From: an uncultured Eubacteriales bacterium
GTDB taxonomy: Bacteria; Bacillota; Clostridia; Oscillospirales; CAG-382
Length of the DNA stretch: 64,000 nucleotides
NCBI GenBank assembly: GCA_934479825.1
Contig: CAKSOW010000013.1
Span: 1 to 64,000 of the forward strand
Direction: 5' to 3'
The notes beneath the pieces are model-generated. The model saw only the letters and a program-made list of their open reading frames with translations, was not told the origin of the DNA and searched no databases. Position 1 is the first letter of the stretch; each line of letters begins with the position of its first letter. Shown in pieces: positions 56,154 through 64,000 of this stretch. Made by a program: the position numbers and the translations under genes.

Positions 56154-57050
56154 ATGAAAAGAATTCTGAAAAGCAATTTTATCTATTTTGCGGCGGCGCT
56201 TTTAGTTATCCTATTAGTTGTCGGCGTATTCTTTGCCGAGCGTTCCGGAAAGCAGAAAAACCGGTCGGACAATTCCGTCGGCATATCCGACATGGCAGGC
56301 TCTGAAAAATCAGACGATTTACTTATTCCGAAAATCCCGGAAAGACCGTCCGGATTGGGATCCGACGTATCGGATTCACAAGTGCCGGAAGAGATTACGC
56401 CGGCAGGAAAACAGCCGGAAATTCCGGCGGAAGAACCGACAGCAAAGCCGGCCGAAGAGCCGGAAAAATCCGACATTTCGGGAAATCCGTCGTCTGATGC
56501 AATTCCGGCGGACCAAGAAACCTCCGGCGTACCCGGCGCGGAATCTGCGGCGGAACAAGATCCGGAAAAGGAACAAGAGCCCTCTTCCGCCACAGGCGTA
56601 GTGCCGGGTGTGCCGGAGGAGGAATTACATGCGACCCTCAGCGTGACCTGCACGACATTGATCGGCAACAGTTCGCTTGATGCTGAAAGAAGAGAGCTTG
56701 TACCGGCAGACGGCGTGATTTATGCGCCGGCCGAGGTCGTGTTTTACGAAGGAGAAAGCGTATTCAATCTGTTAGCGCGCGAAATGCGCCAAAAAGGAAT
56801 TCATATGGAATTTGTCTCATCGGCGGCCTATCACACGGCCTATATCGAGGGAATCGGCAATCTTTACGAATTTGATGCCGGAGAGCTTTCGGGATGGATG
56901 TACCGCGTGAACGGTGTATTTCCGAACAAGGGGTGTTCCTCGTACACCCTCTCGGAGGGCGATGTCGTCGAATGGTTATATACCTGCGATCTCGGCAAGG
57001 ATGTGGGAGCGCCGGATGCGGCCATGGAGGAACAAAAGAGCGATGAATGA
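56154..57050 (+). CDS. Membrane-anchored DUF4430 (transcobalamin C-terminal-like) protein
   Basis: 298 residues. An N-terminal signal anchor (FIYFAAALLVILLVVGVFF) is followed by a long Pro/Glu/Ser-rich spacer (about 45-155) that would cross the cell wall. The C-terminal domain (about 165-290) shows the DUF4430 pattern: FYEGESVFNLLAREMRQKGI, AYIEGIGNLYEFDAGELSGWMYRVNGVFPNKGCSSYTLSEGDVVEWLYT. This fold is the beta domain of transcobalamin/intrinsic factor. It overlaps ecfT by 8 nt and follows the toroid protein by 17 bp, so the two vertebrate-type domains occur here as separate proteins. Confidence 0.88.
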   Translation: MKRILKSNFIYFAAALLVILLVVGVFFAERSGKQKNRSDNSVGISDMAGSEKSDDLLIPKIPERPSGLGSDVSDSQVPEEITPAGKQPEIPAEEPTAKPAEEPEKSDISGNPSSDAIPADQETSGVPGAESAAEQDPEKEQEPSSATGVVPGVPEEELHATLSVTCTTLIGNSSLDAERRELVPADGVIYAPAEVVFYEGESVFNLLAREMRQKGIHMEFVSSAAYHTAYIEGIGNLYEFDAGELSGWMYRVNGVFPNKGCSSYTLSEGDVVEWLYTCDLGKDVGAPDAAMEEQKSDE

Positions 57051-57918
57051 ATTTTCAAGACTTCATCCGGCGGTATGTTTTGTTTATTTTGTGCTTCTCA
57101 TAGCCTCTGCCGTGACGCTGAATCATCCGCTATGTGTTTTTCTGTCGCTTTTGGGAAGTGCTTCTTATCTGATCATAACGCAGAGATCGCGCGGAGTTCG
57201 CTTTATAACGCGCGCCGTTCTGCCGCTTGCTTTGCTTGCCGCGCTGTTCAATCCGTTATTCAGCCATGCAGGCGTTACCATTCTCGCCTATTTTCCGAGC
57301 GGAAATCCCTTTACGCTTGAATCGGTATATTATGGTTTTGATGCGGCCGGAATCTTAGCCGCCATGCTCTGCCTTTTCGCTTGCGTCAGCCATGTTATGA
57401 CAGAAGAAAAATGGATCTGCGTATTGGGGCGCGTTTTGCCGTCGCTGTCGTTAGTGTTAGCTATGGCGTTTCGCTTTGTACCGCGTTTCACCAAGCAAGC
57501 AAAAGAGCTGTATCGGGTGCAGAAAACGCTGGAATCGGGAACAAGCGGTCCTTTTCGCAGAACGCGGCTTGCGCTTCGCGTGTTTGGAATACTCATAACC
57601 AAGACTTTTGAAAACGCCTTGGAAACGGCATGCAGTATGAAAGCGCGCGGCTACGGACTGCCCGGCCGGACGGCTTTTTCGGTGTACCGTTTTGGGTTTC
57701 GCGACGGTTTGGTGCTTATTTCCGGCCTTGTTTTGGCATTGATAACATTTACCGGCCGGGCAGCCTTGTCCTTTCGGTTTTATCCGAGCATTAAACCGTC
57801 CGGAGTAACGCCGTATACGGTCGTCCTTTTTATCTCATACGGACTATTTTGTCTTTTACCTGCTATTTACGAAGAAACGGAGTGTGTGCGGTGGAAATTC
57901 TGCGAGCCGAAAATCTGA
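57043..57918 (+). CDS. ecfT: ECF transporter transmembrane component EcfT
   Basis: 291 residues from the ATG at 57043, overlapping the DUF4430 gene. Several membrane helices are followed by the coupling region: AMAFRFVPRFTKQAKELYRVQKTLESG and the ACSMKARGYGLPGRTAF segment, whose Ala-Arg-Gly motif docks the ATPases. EcfT links ATP hydrolysis to the substrate-binding S component. Its end overlaps the start of the ATPase/S-component fusion gene by 28 bp. Confidence 0.9.
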   Translation: MNEFSRLHPAVCFVYFVLLIASAVTLNHPLCVFLSLLGSASYLIITQRSRGVRFITRAVLPLALLAALFNPLFSHAGVTILAYFPSGNPFTLESVYYGFDAAGILAAMLCLFACVSHVMTEEKWICVLGRVLPSLSLVLAMAFRFVPRFTKQAKELYRVQKTLESGTSGPFRRTRLALRVFGILITKTFENALETACSMKARGYGLPGRTAFSVYRFGFRDGLVLISGLVLALITFTGRAALSFRFYPSIKPSGVTPYTVVLFISYGLFCLLPAIYEETECVRWKFCEPKI

Positions 57919-60320
57919 CCTTTACATATCCGAACCAATCGGACAAGGCGTTAAACGATATTTCTTTTTCCATACAGCGCGGCGAATTTGTCACGCTTTG
58001 CGGCAAAAGCGGAAGCGGAAAATCCACGCTTTTGCAACAATTCAAGCCGTCTGTCGCACCGCATGGCACACGTTCGGGCGGTCTTTTCTTTAACGGAGTG
58101 GAGCTTAGAGCCCTTCCCCCCCAAGAAGAGGCCGAAAAAATCGGTTTTATCGGCCAAAGCCCGGCCGATCAGATTGTAACTGACCGTGTTTGGCATGAAT
58201 TGGCGTTCGGGCTTGAAAGCCTTGGCGAGCCGACTGAATGCATTCGCGCCCGTGTTGCGGAAACGGCGTCTTATTTCGGCATTTCCGATTGGTTTCATCG
58301 CCCGACCGACACGCTTTCCGGCGGCGAAGAACAACTGCTTTGTCTTGCTTCTGTTATGGTCATGCGGCCAGAGATGCTTCTTTTGGACGAGCCGACCGCC
58401 AAACTCGACCCAATTGCCGCTCATTCGTTTTTACAGACGCTTTCACGCGTTTGCCGGGAGCTTGGCACAACGGTGGTTTTAGGCGAACATCGCTTGGAAG
58501 AAGCGCTGCCGCTATCCGACCGCGTTATAGTGTTAGAAAACGGGAAAATTCTTGCAGACGAGCCGCCGCGGCGTGTTTCCCAAAAGCTAAGCGGATCGGG
58601 AAACGCCATGTTTGCCGCGCTTCCGACGCCCACGCGCGTATACCTGCTTTCCGGAAATACCGGCGAAGCACCGCTTACCGTCCGCGAGGGGCGCGATTGG
58701 CTTGAAACACAAACTTTGAAGAAAAGCGCGGCGCCTGACACGCCTGAACCGGTTTCCCCCAAGGCGGTGCTTCAGGCGGAAGATTTATTTTTCCGTTATG
58801 AAAAATCAGCGCCGGATGTGCTGTCCGGCTTTTCGCTCACACTTTGCGAGGGAGAGTTATATGCCTTGGTCGGAGCCAACGGCGCAGGAAAATCCACAGC
58901 GCTTTCCGTGCTTGGCGGCCTGTATAAGCCTTTTCGCGGAACGGTGGAGCTATATGGCAAAAAAACCGCGCTTTTACCGCAAGAGCCGTTAGATTTATTC
59001 TTTGGCAAAACGGTAAGAGAAGATCTGCTTGCCGCGGCGGAGACCGGAATCCGTTCCGGTTGTGCCGGATATGAGGAAATGGTCCGGTTATTTGAACTTG
59101 ACTCCTTGCTTGACCGTCATCCGTATGACCTTTCGGGCGGCGAACGGCAAAAGGCGGCATTTGCCAAACTGCTTCTTTCGGGTGCGGAAATTCTTCTTTT
59201 GGATGAACCGACCAAAGGGTTAGACGCGCCGTTCAAGAAAAAATTGGCAGAGTTGATAAAGGACTTGAAAAAGCGCGGCATAACCATGCTTATGGTTTCG
59301 CACGACATTGAATTCTGCGCCGGGACAGCCGACCGATGCGGTATGTTCTTTGACGGCTGTATTGTCAGTCAAAACACGGCGCACCGCTTTTTTGCGGATA
59401 ACAGCTATTACACGACCGCCGCGCACCGCATGTCTGTATCCTTTTTCCCTGAGGCTGTGACGGAAAAGGATATTCTGACAGCGCTGGGCAAAGGTACGTT
59501 TAAGTCGGAAAGCTCTCCTTTATCCGGCGGGGATTCCCGTGAAATGAAATCACCGGCAATCCCTGTGCCGCGGAAAGAACCGGTCAAACTCCCCCACAAA
59601 GAGAATCGGAATTTTCATTCGCTTCTCCCTGCCTTTTTATGGTTAGTCCTTGCCGTACCGCTCACGGTTTTATGCGGCATTTACCTATTTGACGACCGGA
59701 AATATCTGTTTATCAGTTTACTGGTTATGTTAGAAACGGCTCTGCCGTTTGTGATACTCTTTGAAAAGCGAAAACCGAAAGTAACAGAGCTTGTTATCCT
59801 TGCCGCGCTTTGCGCGATCGGCATTGCCGGACGGGTGGCATTTGTCAAACTGCCGCAGTTCAAGCCGGTAGCGGCTCTTGTCATCGTGACAGGAGTATGC
59901 TTCGGCGGTGAATATGGCTTTTTGGTCGGAGCAATGACGGCGTTTCTGTCCAACTTTTTCTTCGGACAGGGGCCTTGGACTCCATGGCAGATGTTCGGAT
60001 TCGGGCTTGTGGGACTTTTAGCCGGCGTGATGTTTTATCCGCCGAAAAAGGTACGCAACCGGCTATACCGCTTACGGTTATGCTTATTCGGATTCTTGGT
60101 CGTTTTGGTCGGCTATGGGCTTTTGCTTGACACGGCGACGGTTCTCATGGCAACGCCTGTTCCGACGCTTTCAGCGTTTATGACAACCTTTGCCGCCGGC
60201 ATTCCGTTCAATCTGATCCACGCCTGTTCGACCGTGATTTTTCTTGCGCTCTTTGCCGAGCCGATGATTGAAAAATTGGAACGCGTCAAGACAAAATACG
60301 GCCTTGACCGGGAGGCTTAA
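57891..60320 (+). CDS. ECF transporter fusion protein: two ATPase domains plus S component
   Basis: 809 residues from a GTG (57891) with GGAG upstream. Domain 1: ATPase with Walker A GKSGSGKST (38-46), IGQSPADQIV, LSGGEEQLLCLA and LLLDEPTAKLDP. Domain 2: Walker A GANGAGKST (328-336), LSGGERQKAAFAKLL, LLLDEPTKGLDA. From about 578 a membrane part with six helices follows, with VTELVILAALCAIGIAGRVAF and FFFGQGPWTPWQMFGFGLVGLLAGVM, hallmarks of ECF S components. EcfA, EcfA' and S are normally separate subunits. With ecfT this makes a complete transporter from two polypeptides. Substrate is not known from sequence. Confidence 0.9.
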   Translation: MEILRAENLTFTYPNQSDKALNDISFSIQRGEFVTLCGKSGSGKSTLLQQFKPSVAPHGTRSGGLFFNGVELRALPPQEEAEKIGFIGQSPADQIVTDRVWHELAFGLESLGEPTECIRARVAETASYFGISDWFHRPTDTLSGGEEQLLCLASVMVMRPEMLLLDEPTAKLDPIAAHSFLQTLSRVCRELGTTVVLGEHRLEEALPLSDRVIVLENGKILADEPPRRVSQKLSGSGNAMFAALPTPTRVYLLSGNTGEAPLTVREGRDWLETQTLKKSAAPDTPEPVSPKAVLQAEDLFFRYEKSAPDVLSGFSLTLCEGELYALVGANGAGKSTALSVLGGLYKPFRGTVELYGKKTALLPQEPLDLFFGKTVREDLLAAAETGIRSGCAGYEEMVRLFELDSLLDRHPYDLSGGERQKAAFAKLLLSGAEILLLDEPTKGLDAPFKKKLAELIKDLKKRGITMLMVSHDIEFCAGTADRCGMFFDGCIVSQNTAHRFFADNSYYTTAAHRMSVSFFPEAVTEKDILTALGKGTFKSESSPLSGGDSREMKSPAIPVPRKEPVKLPHKENRNFHSLLPAFLWLVLAVPLTVLCGIYLFDDRKYLFISLLVMLETALPFVILFEKRKPKVTELVILAALCAIGIAGRVAFVKLPQFKPVAALVIVTGVCFGGEYGFLVGAMTAFLSNFFFGQGPWTPWQMFGFGLVGLLAGVMFYPPKKVRNRLYRLRLCLFGFLVVLVGYGLLLDTATVLMATPVPTLSAFMTTFAAGIPFNLIHACSTVIFLALFAEPMIEKLERVKTKYGLDREA

Positions 60321-60327
60321 AGATATT

Positions 60328-60372
60328 TTAAAGTTTTGCTTTCTTGTTTCTTAAAGTTTTTGAGATTATACT
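60328..60372 (+). promoter_or_regulatory. Promoter of the two-component operon with direct repeats
   Basis: TTGTTT (60344-60349), 17-bp spacer, TATACT (60367-60372). TTAAAGTTTT occurs at 60328-60337 and 60351-60360, two helical turns apart, as expected for a PhoB-type regulator binding its own promoter. Confidence 0.5.
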
Positions 60373-60412
60373 ATATACGAAAAAGCGGCATAGCCGCCGG
60401 AAAGGATAAAGC

Positions 60413-61108
60413 ATGTACAACGTTTTAGTATGTGACGACGAAAAAGATATTGTTTCGGCGTTAGAAATCTATCTCACCTCAGAGGGATACCGTGTTTTCA
60501 CGGCGTATAACGGCAAAGAAGCGATTGATGTGATCCGGAAAGAGGATATCCATTTAGTGCTTTTGGATGTCATGATGCCGGAAATGGATGGAATCACGGC
60601 CATGGTGGAAATCCGCGGCATTACCAATATCCCGGTCATTTTGTTAACCGCCAAGAGCGAAGACAACGACAAGGTTTTAGGATTAAATATCGGCGCGGAC
60701 GATTACATAACCAAACCGTTTAATCCGATCGAAGTTATGGCGCGTGTCAAATCGCAGCTGCGGCGGTATATGAGTCTTGGCGGCGGCGCGGTCAAACCGT
60801 CGGTTTTAACGGTGGGCGGCATTGAACTTGACGACAACGCGAAGATCGTGACAGTAGACGGAGATACGGTGAATCTTACGCCGACCGAATATGATATTTT
60901 AAAACTGTTTATGGAAAACACGGACACAGTTTTTTCGCCGAAAGATATCTATCGCCGTGTCTGGAACGATTCACCGATCGGCGCAGAGGGAACAGTAGCG
61001 GTACATATCCGTCATTTGCGCGAGAAAATCGAAATTACGCCTGCCGAGCCGCGGTACATAAAGGTGGTATGGGGCAAAGGCTACAAGATGTCCGGCGAGG
61101 CGCATTAA
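60413..61108 (+). CDS. OmpR/PhoB-family response regulator
   Basis: 231 residues. The receiver domain has the acidic pocket CDDEKD and phospho-acceptor D52 in VLLDVMMPEMDG, with LLTAKSEDNDKV and KPFNPIEV. The winged-helix output domain (about 135-228) has LTPTEYDILKLFMENTDTVFSPKDIYRRVW and VHIRHLREKIE...YIKVVWGKGYKM. It is followed 74 bp later by its kinase. AAAGGA precedes the ATG. Confidence 0.95.
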   Translation: MYNVLVCDDEKDIVSALEIYLTSEGYRVFTAYNGKEAIDVIRKEDIHLVLLDVMMPEMDGITAMVEIRGITNIPVILLTAKSEDNDKVLGLNIGADDYITKPFNPIEVMARVKSQLRRYMSLGGGAVKPSVLTVGGIELDDNAKIVTVDGDTVNLTPTEYDILKLFMENTDTVFSPKDIYRRVWNDSPIGAEGTVAVHIRHLREKIEITPAEPRYIKVVWGKGYKMSGEAH

Positions 61109-61182
61109 GTTTTTAGTCAGAAACAAAAACGCCCTTTTTAGGGTGCCCTTTCCCCCAGCCCTAATTGAAAGGAGTGATCCCT

Positions 61183-63291
61183 TTGAAAAATAAAACGTAT
61201 ACCACTCCGGCCAAAGTCACAGCCATTTTCCTGTTTGTCCTGTTAACAGTTTTTGTGCTCTTGGAGACTGTGGCGCTTGTCTTTTTGTCCGAAACCGACG
61301 CTTTCTTTGACAACGGCGCCACCATGCGCCGCCTTGTGTATGAAAACGCCGTGCAGGCCGCTTATGACGACGTCATGGATCGCTATATCTACCCTAAACT
61401 GCGCGGCTATACCGCATCGTCCGAATATATAAAAGAGCGGTATTCCCCCGAAAACAGCAATATCTTTTTCTCGATTTCCGACGAGGGCGGAAACTTGCTG
61501 TATCAGAATTACAGCGAACCGGACTATCGCTACAAACCCGATGTGAGCGTTATTACCGTTTCTGTGCCGGAATCCGTCTATAACGGCGGCATCTATTGGA
61601 ACACGGCGGCTTATTCCATGGACAGCGCTGATTTGTCGGAAAACGGCAATTACCCGGGCGACGTGGATTACGGCTTTTCCCTTTCCCTTGTTCCCGCCGA
61701 CGAAAGTCAACCCGATTCTGTCACCGATGATACGGATACAGCTGATAAGGCCGAACGCAAAGTAACTCTCACTTTCACCGCGTATATCCGCGAAAAGCTT
61801 ACGGCAAGGGATCAGACCTACTACACGTTGAGACTGGCGGAGTTTTTGGTTGCCAAGCGCGTTTCGATTGCAGTTTCCTGCGGCGGCGGTGTGATTCTGG
61901 CGCTCATCCTGTTTATTTATCTGTTATGCAGTGCCGGACACCATGCAGGGCCCGACGGAAAAGACGAGGTCGGACCGGAAGCGCTCGACACCGTGCCGCT
62001 TGATCTGTACATCGCATTTGTAGGCATTGTCAGCATGGTATTGGCGTTTGTAGCGGCACAGCTGATCATACTTAACATATTCAGCCTGTTACTGCGCATG
62101 GCAGCGGCAATTGCCTGTGTGGTCTGTGTGGAATTGCTGATACTGTCGCTCATTCTGACGTTTGCCACGCGCGTCAAATGCGGCAAATGGTGGCGCACCA
62201 CGCTGATTTATAAGATCCTCCTGCTGATGTGGCGCATTATCCGTTGGTTTTTCCGGAAACTCCGGTTGGTTTTAGCCGCCATTCCGGCTTTATGGAAATA
62301 TGCACTTGCGTTTGCCATACTGTCATTGATCGAATTGATCGTTCTTTTCAGCACGCAGTTCAGCACCATTCTTTTGTGGTGGTTTGTTGAAAAGCTGGTT
62401 ATGGCATTTGTCGGGTTCTTTATATTAAGCGACTGGAAAAAGTTAGTCAAAGGCGCCGAGGAAATTGCAGACGGAAATACGGAATACCGCATTGACGCCA
62501 AGAATATGTACGGCGATTTCAAAAAACAGGCCGTTTATTTAAACAACATCAACGGCGGCGTACAGAAAGCGGTCAATGACCGCATGAAGAGCGAACGGTT
62601 GAAAACGGAACTGATCACCAATGTGTCGCATGACTTAAAGACGCCGCTCACCTCGATCGTCAACTATGTGGATCTCATGAAAAAAGAGGATATTCAGCCG
62701 GAAAAGGCCAAGGAATACTTGGAAGTGCTCGACCGACAGTCCAAGCGGCTGCAAAAATTGACTATTGATTTAGTGGAGGCTTCCAAGGCTTCAACCGGAA
62801 ACATGCCGGTTAATGCCGAAAAGACGGACATTCACGTTTTTCTTTCCCAACTTTCCGGCGAATATGAAGAGAAGTTGGCGGCACAAAATCTGGAGCTGGT
62901 TGTGACATCACCCGAAGAAAATGTATATATCTATGCAGACGGGCGGTTGATGTGGCGCGTATTTGACAACTTGATGAACAACATCTGCAAATATGCCCAA
63001 GAGAATACGCGTGTGTACATTTCGGCAGCCGTTGAAGCAGAAAAAGTGATTATTTCTTTCAAGAACATTTCCCGTTTTCCGCTCAACATATCCAGCGAAG
63101 AACTCATGGAGCGTTTTGTCCGTGGCGACGCTTCGCGAAACACGGAGGGCAGTGGTCTTGGTTTGTCGATCGCACGCAGTCTTGTGGACCTGCAAAAGGG
63201 CAAATTTACCCTCGTGGTAGACGGCGATTTGTTTAAAGCAATCATCACGTTTGACAGGTATCATGACAACGAGACCGTCGAAGAGAATTAA
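61183..63291 (+). CDS. Sensor histidine kinase with multi-helix membrane sensor
   Basis: 702 residues from a TTG (61183) 8 nt after AAAGGAG. A first helix (VTAIFLFVLLTVFVLLETVALVFL), an extracellular domain of about 170 residues, then several more helices (about 220-420) make an unusually large sensor part. A HAMP-like linker (EEIADGNTEYRIDAKNMYG) leads to the HisKA box with H483 in NVSHDLKTPLTS. The ATP domain keeps its N box (NLMNNICKYA) and GSGLGLSIA. It is the partner of the upstream response regulator. The signal is unknown; VanS/cell-envelope stress kinases have similar kinase cores. Confidence 0.92.
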   Translation: MKNKTYTTPAKVTAIFLFVLLTVFVLLETVALVFLSETDAFFDNGATMRRLVYENAVQAAYDDVMDRYIYPKLRGYTASSEYIKERYSPENSNIFFSISDEGGNLLYQNYSEPDYRYKPDVSVITVSVPESVYNGGIYWNTAAYSMDSADLSENGNYPGDVDYGFSLSLVPADESQPDSVTDDTDTADKAERKVTLTFTAYIREKLTARDQTYYTLRLAEFLVAKRVSIAVSCGGGVILALILFIYLLCSAGHHAGPDGKDEVGPEALDTVPLDLYIAFVGIVSMVLAFVAAQLIILNIFSLLLRMAAAIACVVCVELLILSLILTFATRVKCGKWWRTTLIYKILLLMWRIIRWFFRKLRLVLAAIPALWKYALAFAILSLIELIVLFSTQFSTILLWWFVEKLVMAFVGFFILSDWKKLVKGAEEIADGNTEYRIDAKNMYGDFKKQAVYLNNINGGVQKAVNDRMKSERLKTELITNVSHDLKTPLTSIVNYVDLMKKEDIQPEKAKEYLEVLDRQSKRLQKLTIDLVEASKASTGNMPVNAEKTDIHVFLSQLSGEYEEKLAAQNLELVVTSPEENVYIYADGRLMWRVFDNLMNNICKYAQENTRVYISAAVEAEKVIISFKNISRFPLNISSEELMERFVRGDASRNTEGSGLGLSIARSLVDLQKGKFTLVVDGDLFKAIITFDRYHDNETVEEN

Positions 63292-63337
63292 ATCGAAAAG
63301 TATGCGGGTTTCTTAGAAGAAAGCGGAAATGTAAAAT

Positions 63338-63444
63338 TGCAAGGGCCACTCGTCCTGATAACCTCGCCTGCTTTTCTTTAAAGAAAAGTGGGATAAAAAA
63401 TAATAATGCCCGATGGTTTGAATGCTCAAACCATCGGGCATTTT
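63338..63444 (+). terminator. Short copy of the dispersed hairpin element acting as terminator
   Basis: After the kinase gene come AAGGGC, the CTTTTCTT/AAGAAAAG hairpin (about 63371-63388) and a perfect 15-bp stem ATGCCCGATGGTTTG/CAAACCATCGGGCAT (63406-63420 with 63427-63441) followed by TTTT. These are the first three modules of the large elements at 22.8 and 51.2 kb in the same order. Here they sit where a terminator is needed. Confidence 0.75.
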
Positions 63445-63525
63445 CCTTATTCAAAACGGCTTTCTACACTTCTTATCGTGAAGCAAGAAACCCAAACTTA
63501 CCACCAAGAGGAAAAGTATTGCAAG

Positions 63526-63567
63526 GAAACCGGATAGGTCGATTTGACCAATCCGGTTTCTTTTTCT
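63526..63567 (+). terminator. Strong terminator-like hairpin of unknown transcript
   Basis: GAAACCGGAT...GGTC (63526-63540) pairs with GACC...ATCCGGTTTC (63546-63560), followed by TTTTT. No gene precedes it on this strand after the kinase terminator, so a small RNA from about 63450 or read-through is possible. AACCGGATAGGTCA recurs at 63983-63996. Confidence 0.6.
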
Positions 63568-64000
63568 CTCGTGTTCATTATAAAGGCAGGCTGTTACTGT
63601 TTACATGGTACAAACCTGCAAAACAAAATTTATTTTTTGATTTCAAACTCGCCTAAGCGAGTTGATACCTCCTCTCTTCCCTTTTCACTATTACTTATTA
63701 CTTTCCAAAAAATCGGCAAGCTTTAGTGAAGGGGGAATATTGAAAAGGGGAACCAACGACCAAGTCTCCTTGAAGCAAAGTGTCTCGGTCGCTAACCGCT
63801 CCCGATACTCCCAGCTTCGCGGCAGGAAACCCAAGTATTGAAATGAGGTCTGGACGCGTGGATGAATGTTTTTTTGCAGATAATAAATCCTACGCGATAA
63901 TTGCAGCGGCGCATCGCCGCACAGCCGCGCGGCTGTTAAGCACAGGAATGTTGGTTCGAGTATAGCAAGAGAAAGAAAAAGTAACCGGATAGGTCAATGA
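63568..64000. other. Hairpin-rich stretch without recognisable gene
   Basis: No convincing coding frame is seen. Perfect hairpins occur at 63646-63663 (AACTCGC/GCGAGTT), 63906-63920 (GCGGCG/CGCCGC) and 63921-63936 (ACAGCCGCGCGGCTGT). The window ends inside a second copy of the AACCGGATAGGTCA motif. It may be a structured RNA or the edge of another repeat; I could not match it to a known RNA family. Confidence 0.4.

Noticed and set aside
63450..63900. RNase P RNA or another known structured RNA
   Set aside because: AAACCCAA-like phrases occur twice, but the order and spacing of conserved RNase P, tmRNA and SRP RNA blocks could not be found.

Overview
The window looks like a chromosomal segment of a Gram-positive anaerobe of the class Clostridia (Bacillota), plausibly a gut organism. 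This rests on the rpmG-secE-nusG-rplK-rplA block, strong AGGAGG-type ribosome binding sites, TTGACA/TATAAT promoters with 17-bp spacers, a GAAC-N4-GTTC SOS box of the Gram-positive type, a MecA adaptor, an ECF-type transporter, SLH-anchored surface proteins and single-chain glycyl-tRNA synthetase. Two glycoside hydrolases next to AraC regulators fit a plant- or host-glycan diet. Base composition is moderate throughout; no tRNA or rRNA gene was recognised, and the genus cannot be named from sequence alone.

Layout. 1-2.7 kb: a secreted protein cut by the window edge, divergent from an AraC regulator. 3.1-12.7 kb: a compact leftward phage-type head cluster (small and large terminase, portal, scaffold-like, capsid, connector and beta-propeller-like proteins) with no visible tail, lysis, integrase or replication genes; upstream lie an SOS box and a 128-bp tandem array in which every unit repeats a -10 element. 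13.5-22.8 kb: an AAA ATPase, a Tet(M)-like GTPase fused to a Rae1/YacP-like NYN nuclease, a beta-mannosidase, an AraC regulator, uracil-DNA glycosylase, MecA and a parvulin isomerase. 24.2-32.6 kb: rhamnosidase, AddA, YigZ and a frameshifted neurotransmitter:sodium symporter. 32.8-35.2 kb: ribosomal protein and transcription/secretion genes. 35.6-43.4 kb: a rightward housekeeping operon (AI-2E family permease, plsY, lon, ysxC, lysA, glyQS). 43.5-53.3 kb: acyltransferase, gdhA, an ABC exporter pair whose first half is 5'-truncated, a flavin reductase, a frameshifted HD-GYP protein and a DMT permease. 53.5-60.3 kb: a LacI-type regulator in one operon with a surface terpenoid-cyclase-fold/SLH protein, a DUF4430 protein, EcfT and a single protein fusing two ECF ATPases with an S component. 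60.4-63.3 kb: a two-component system. 63.3-64 kb: hairpin-rich noncoding DNA.

Two features stand out. (1) The 53.5-60.3 kb operon looks like a split transcobalamin/intrinsic-factor-like capture system: an alpha/alpha-toroid protein anchored by SLH repeats plus a separate DUF4430 beta-domain protein, feeding an ECF transporter whose ATPases and S component are one polypeptide. (2) Convergent gene junctions at 22.8-24.2 kb and 51.2-52.3 kb carry large noncoding elements built like an onion: an ordered series of different hairpins, a 0.5-0.6 kb core, then the same hairpin types in reverse order. Degenerate partial copies lie at about 2.8-3.0 kb and 63.3-63.4 kb. Several genes also show small lesions (a 16-bp tandem duplication, a T-run frameshift and a 5' truncation).
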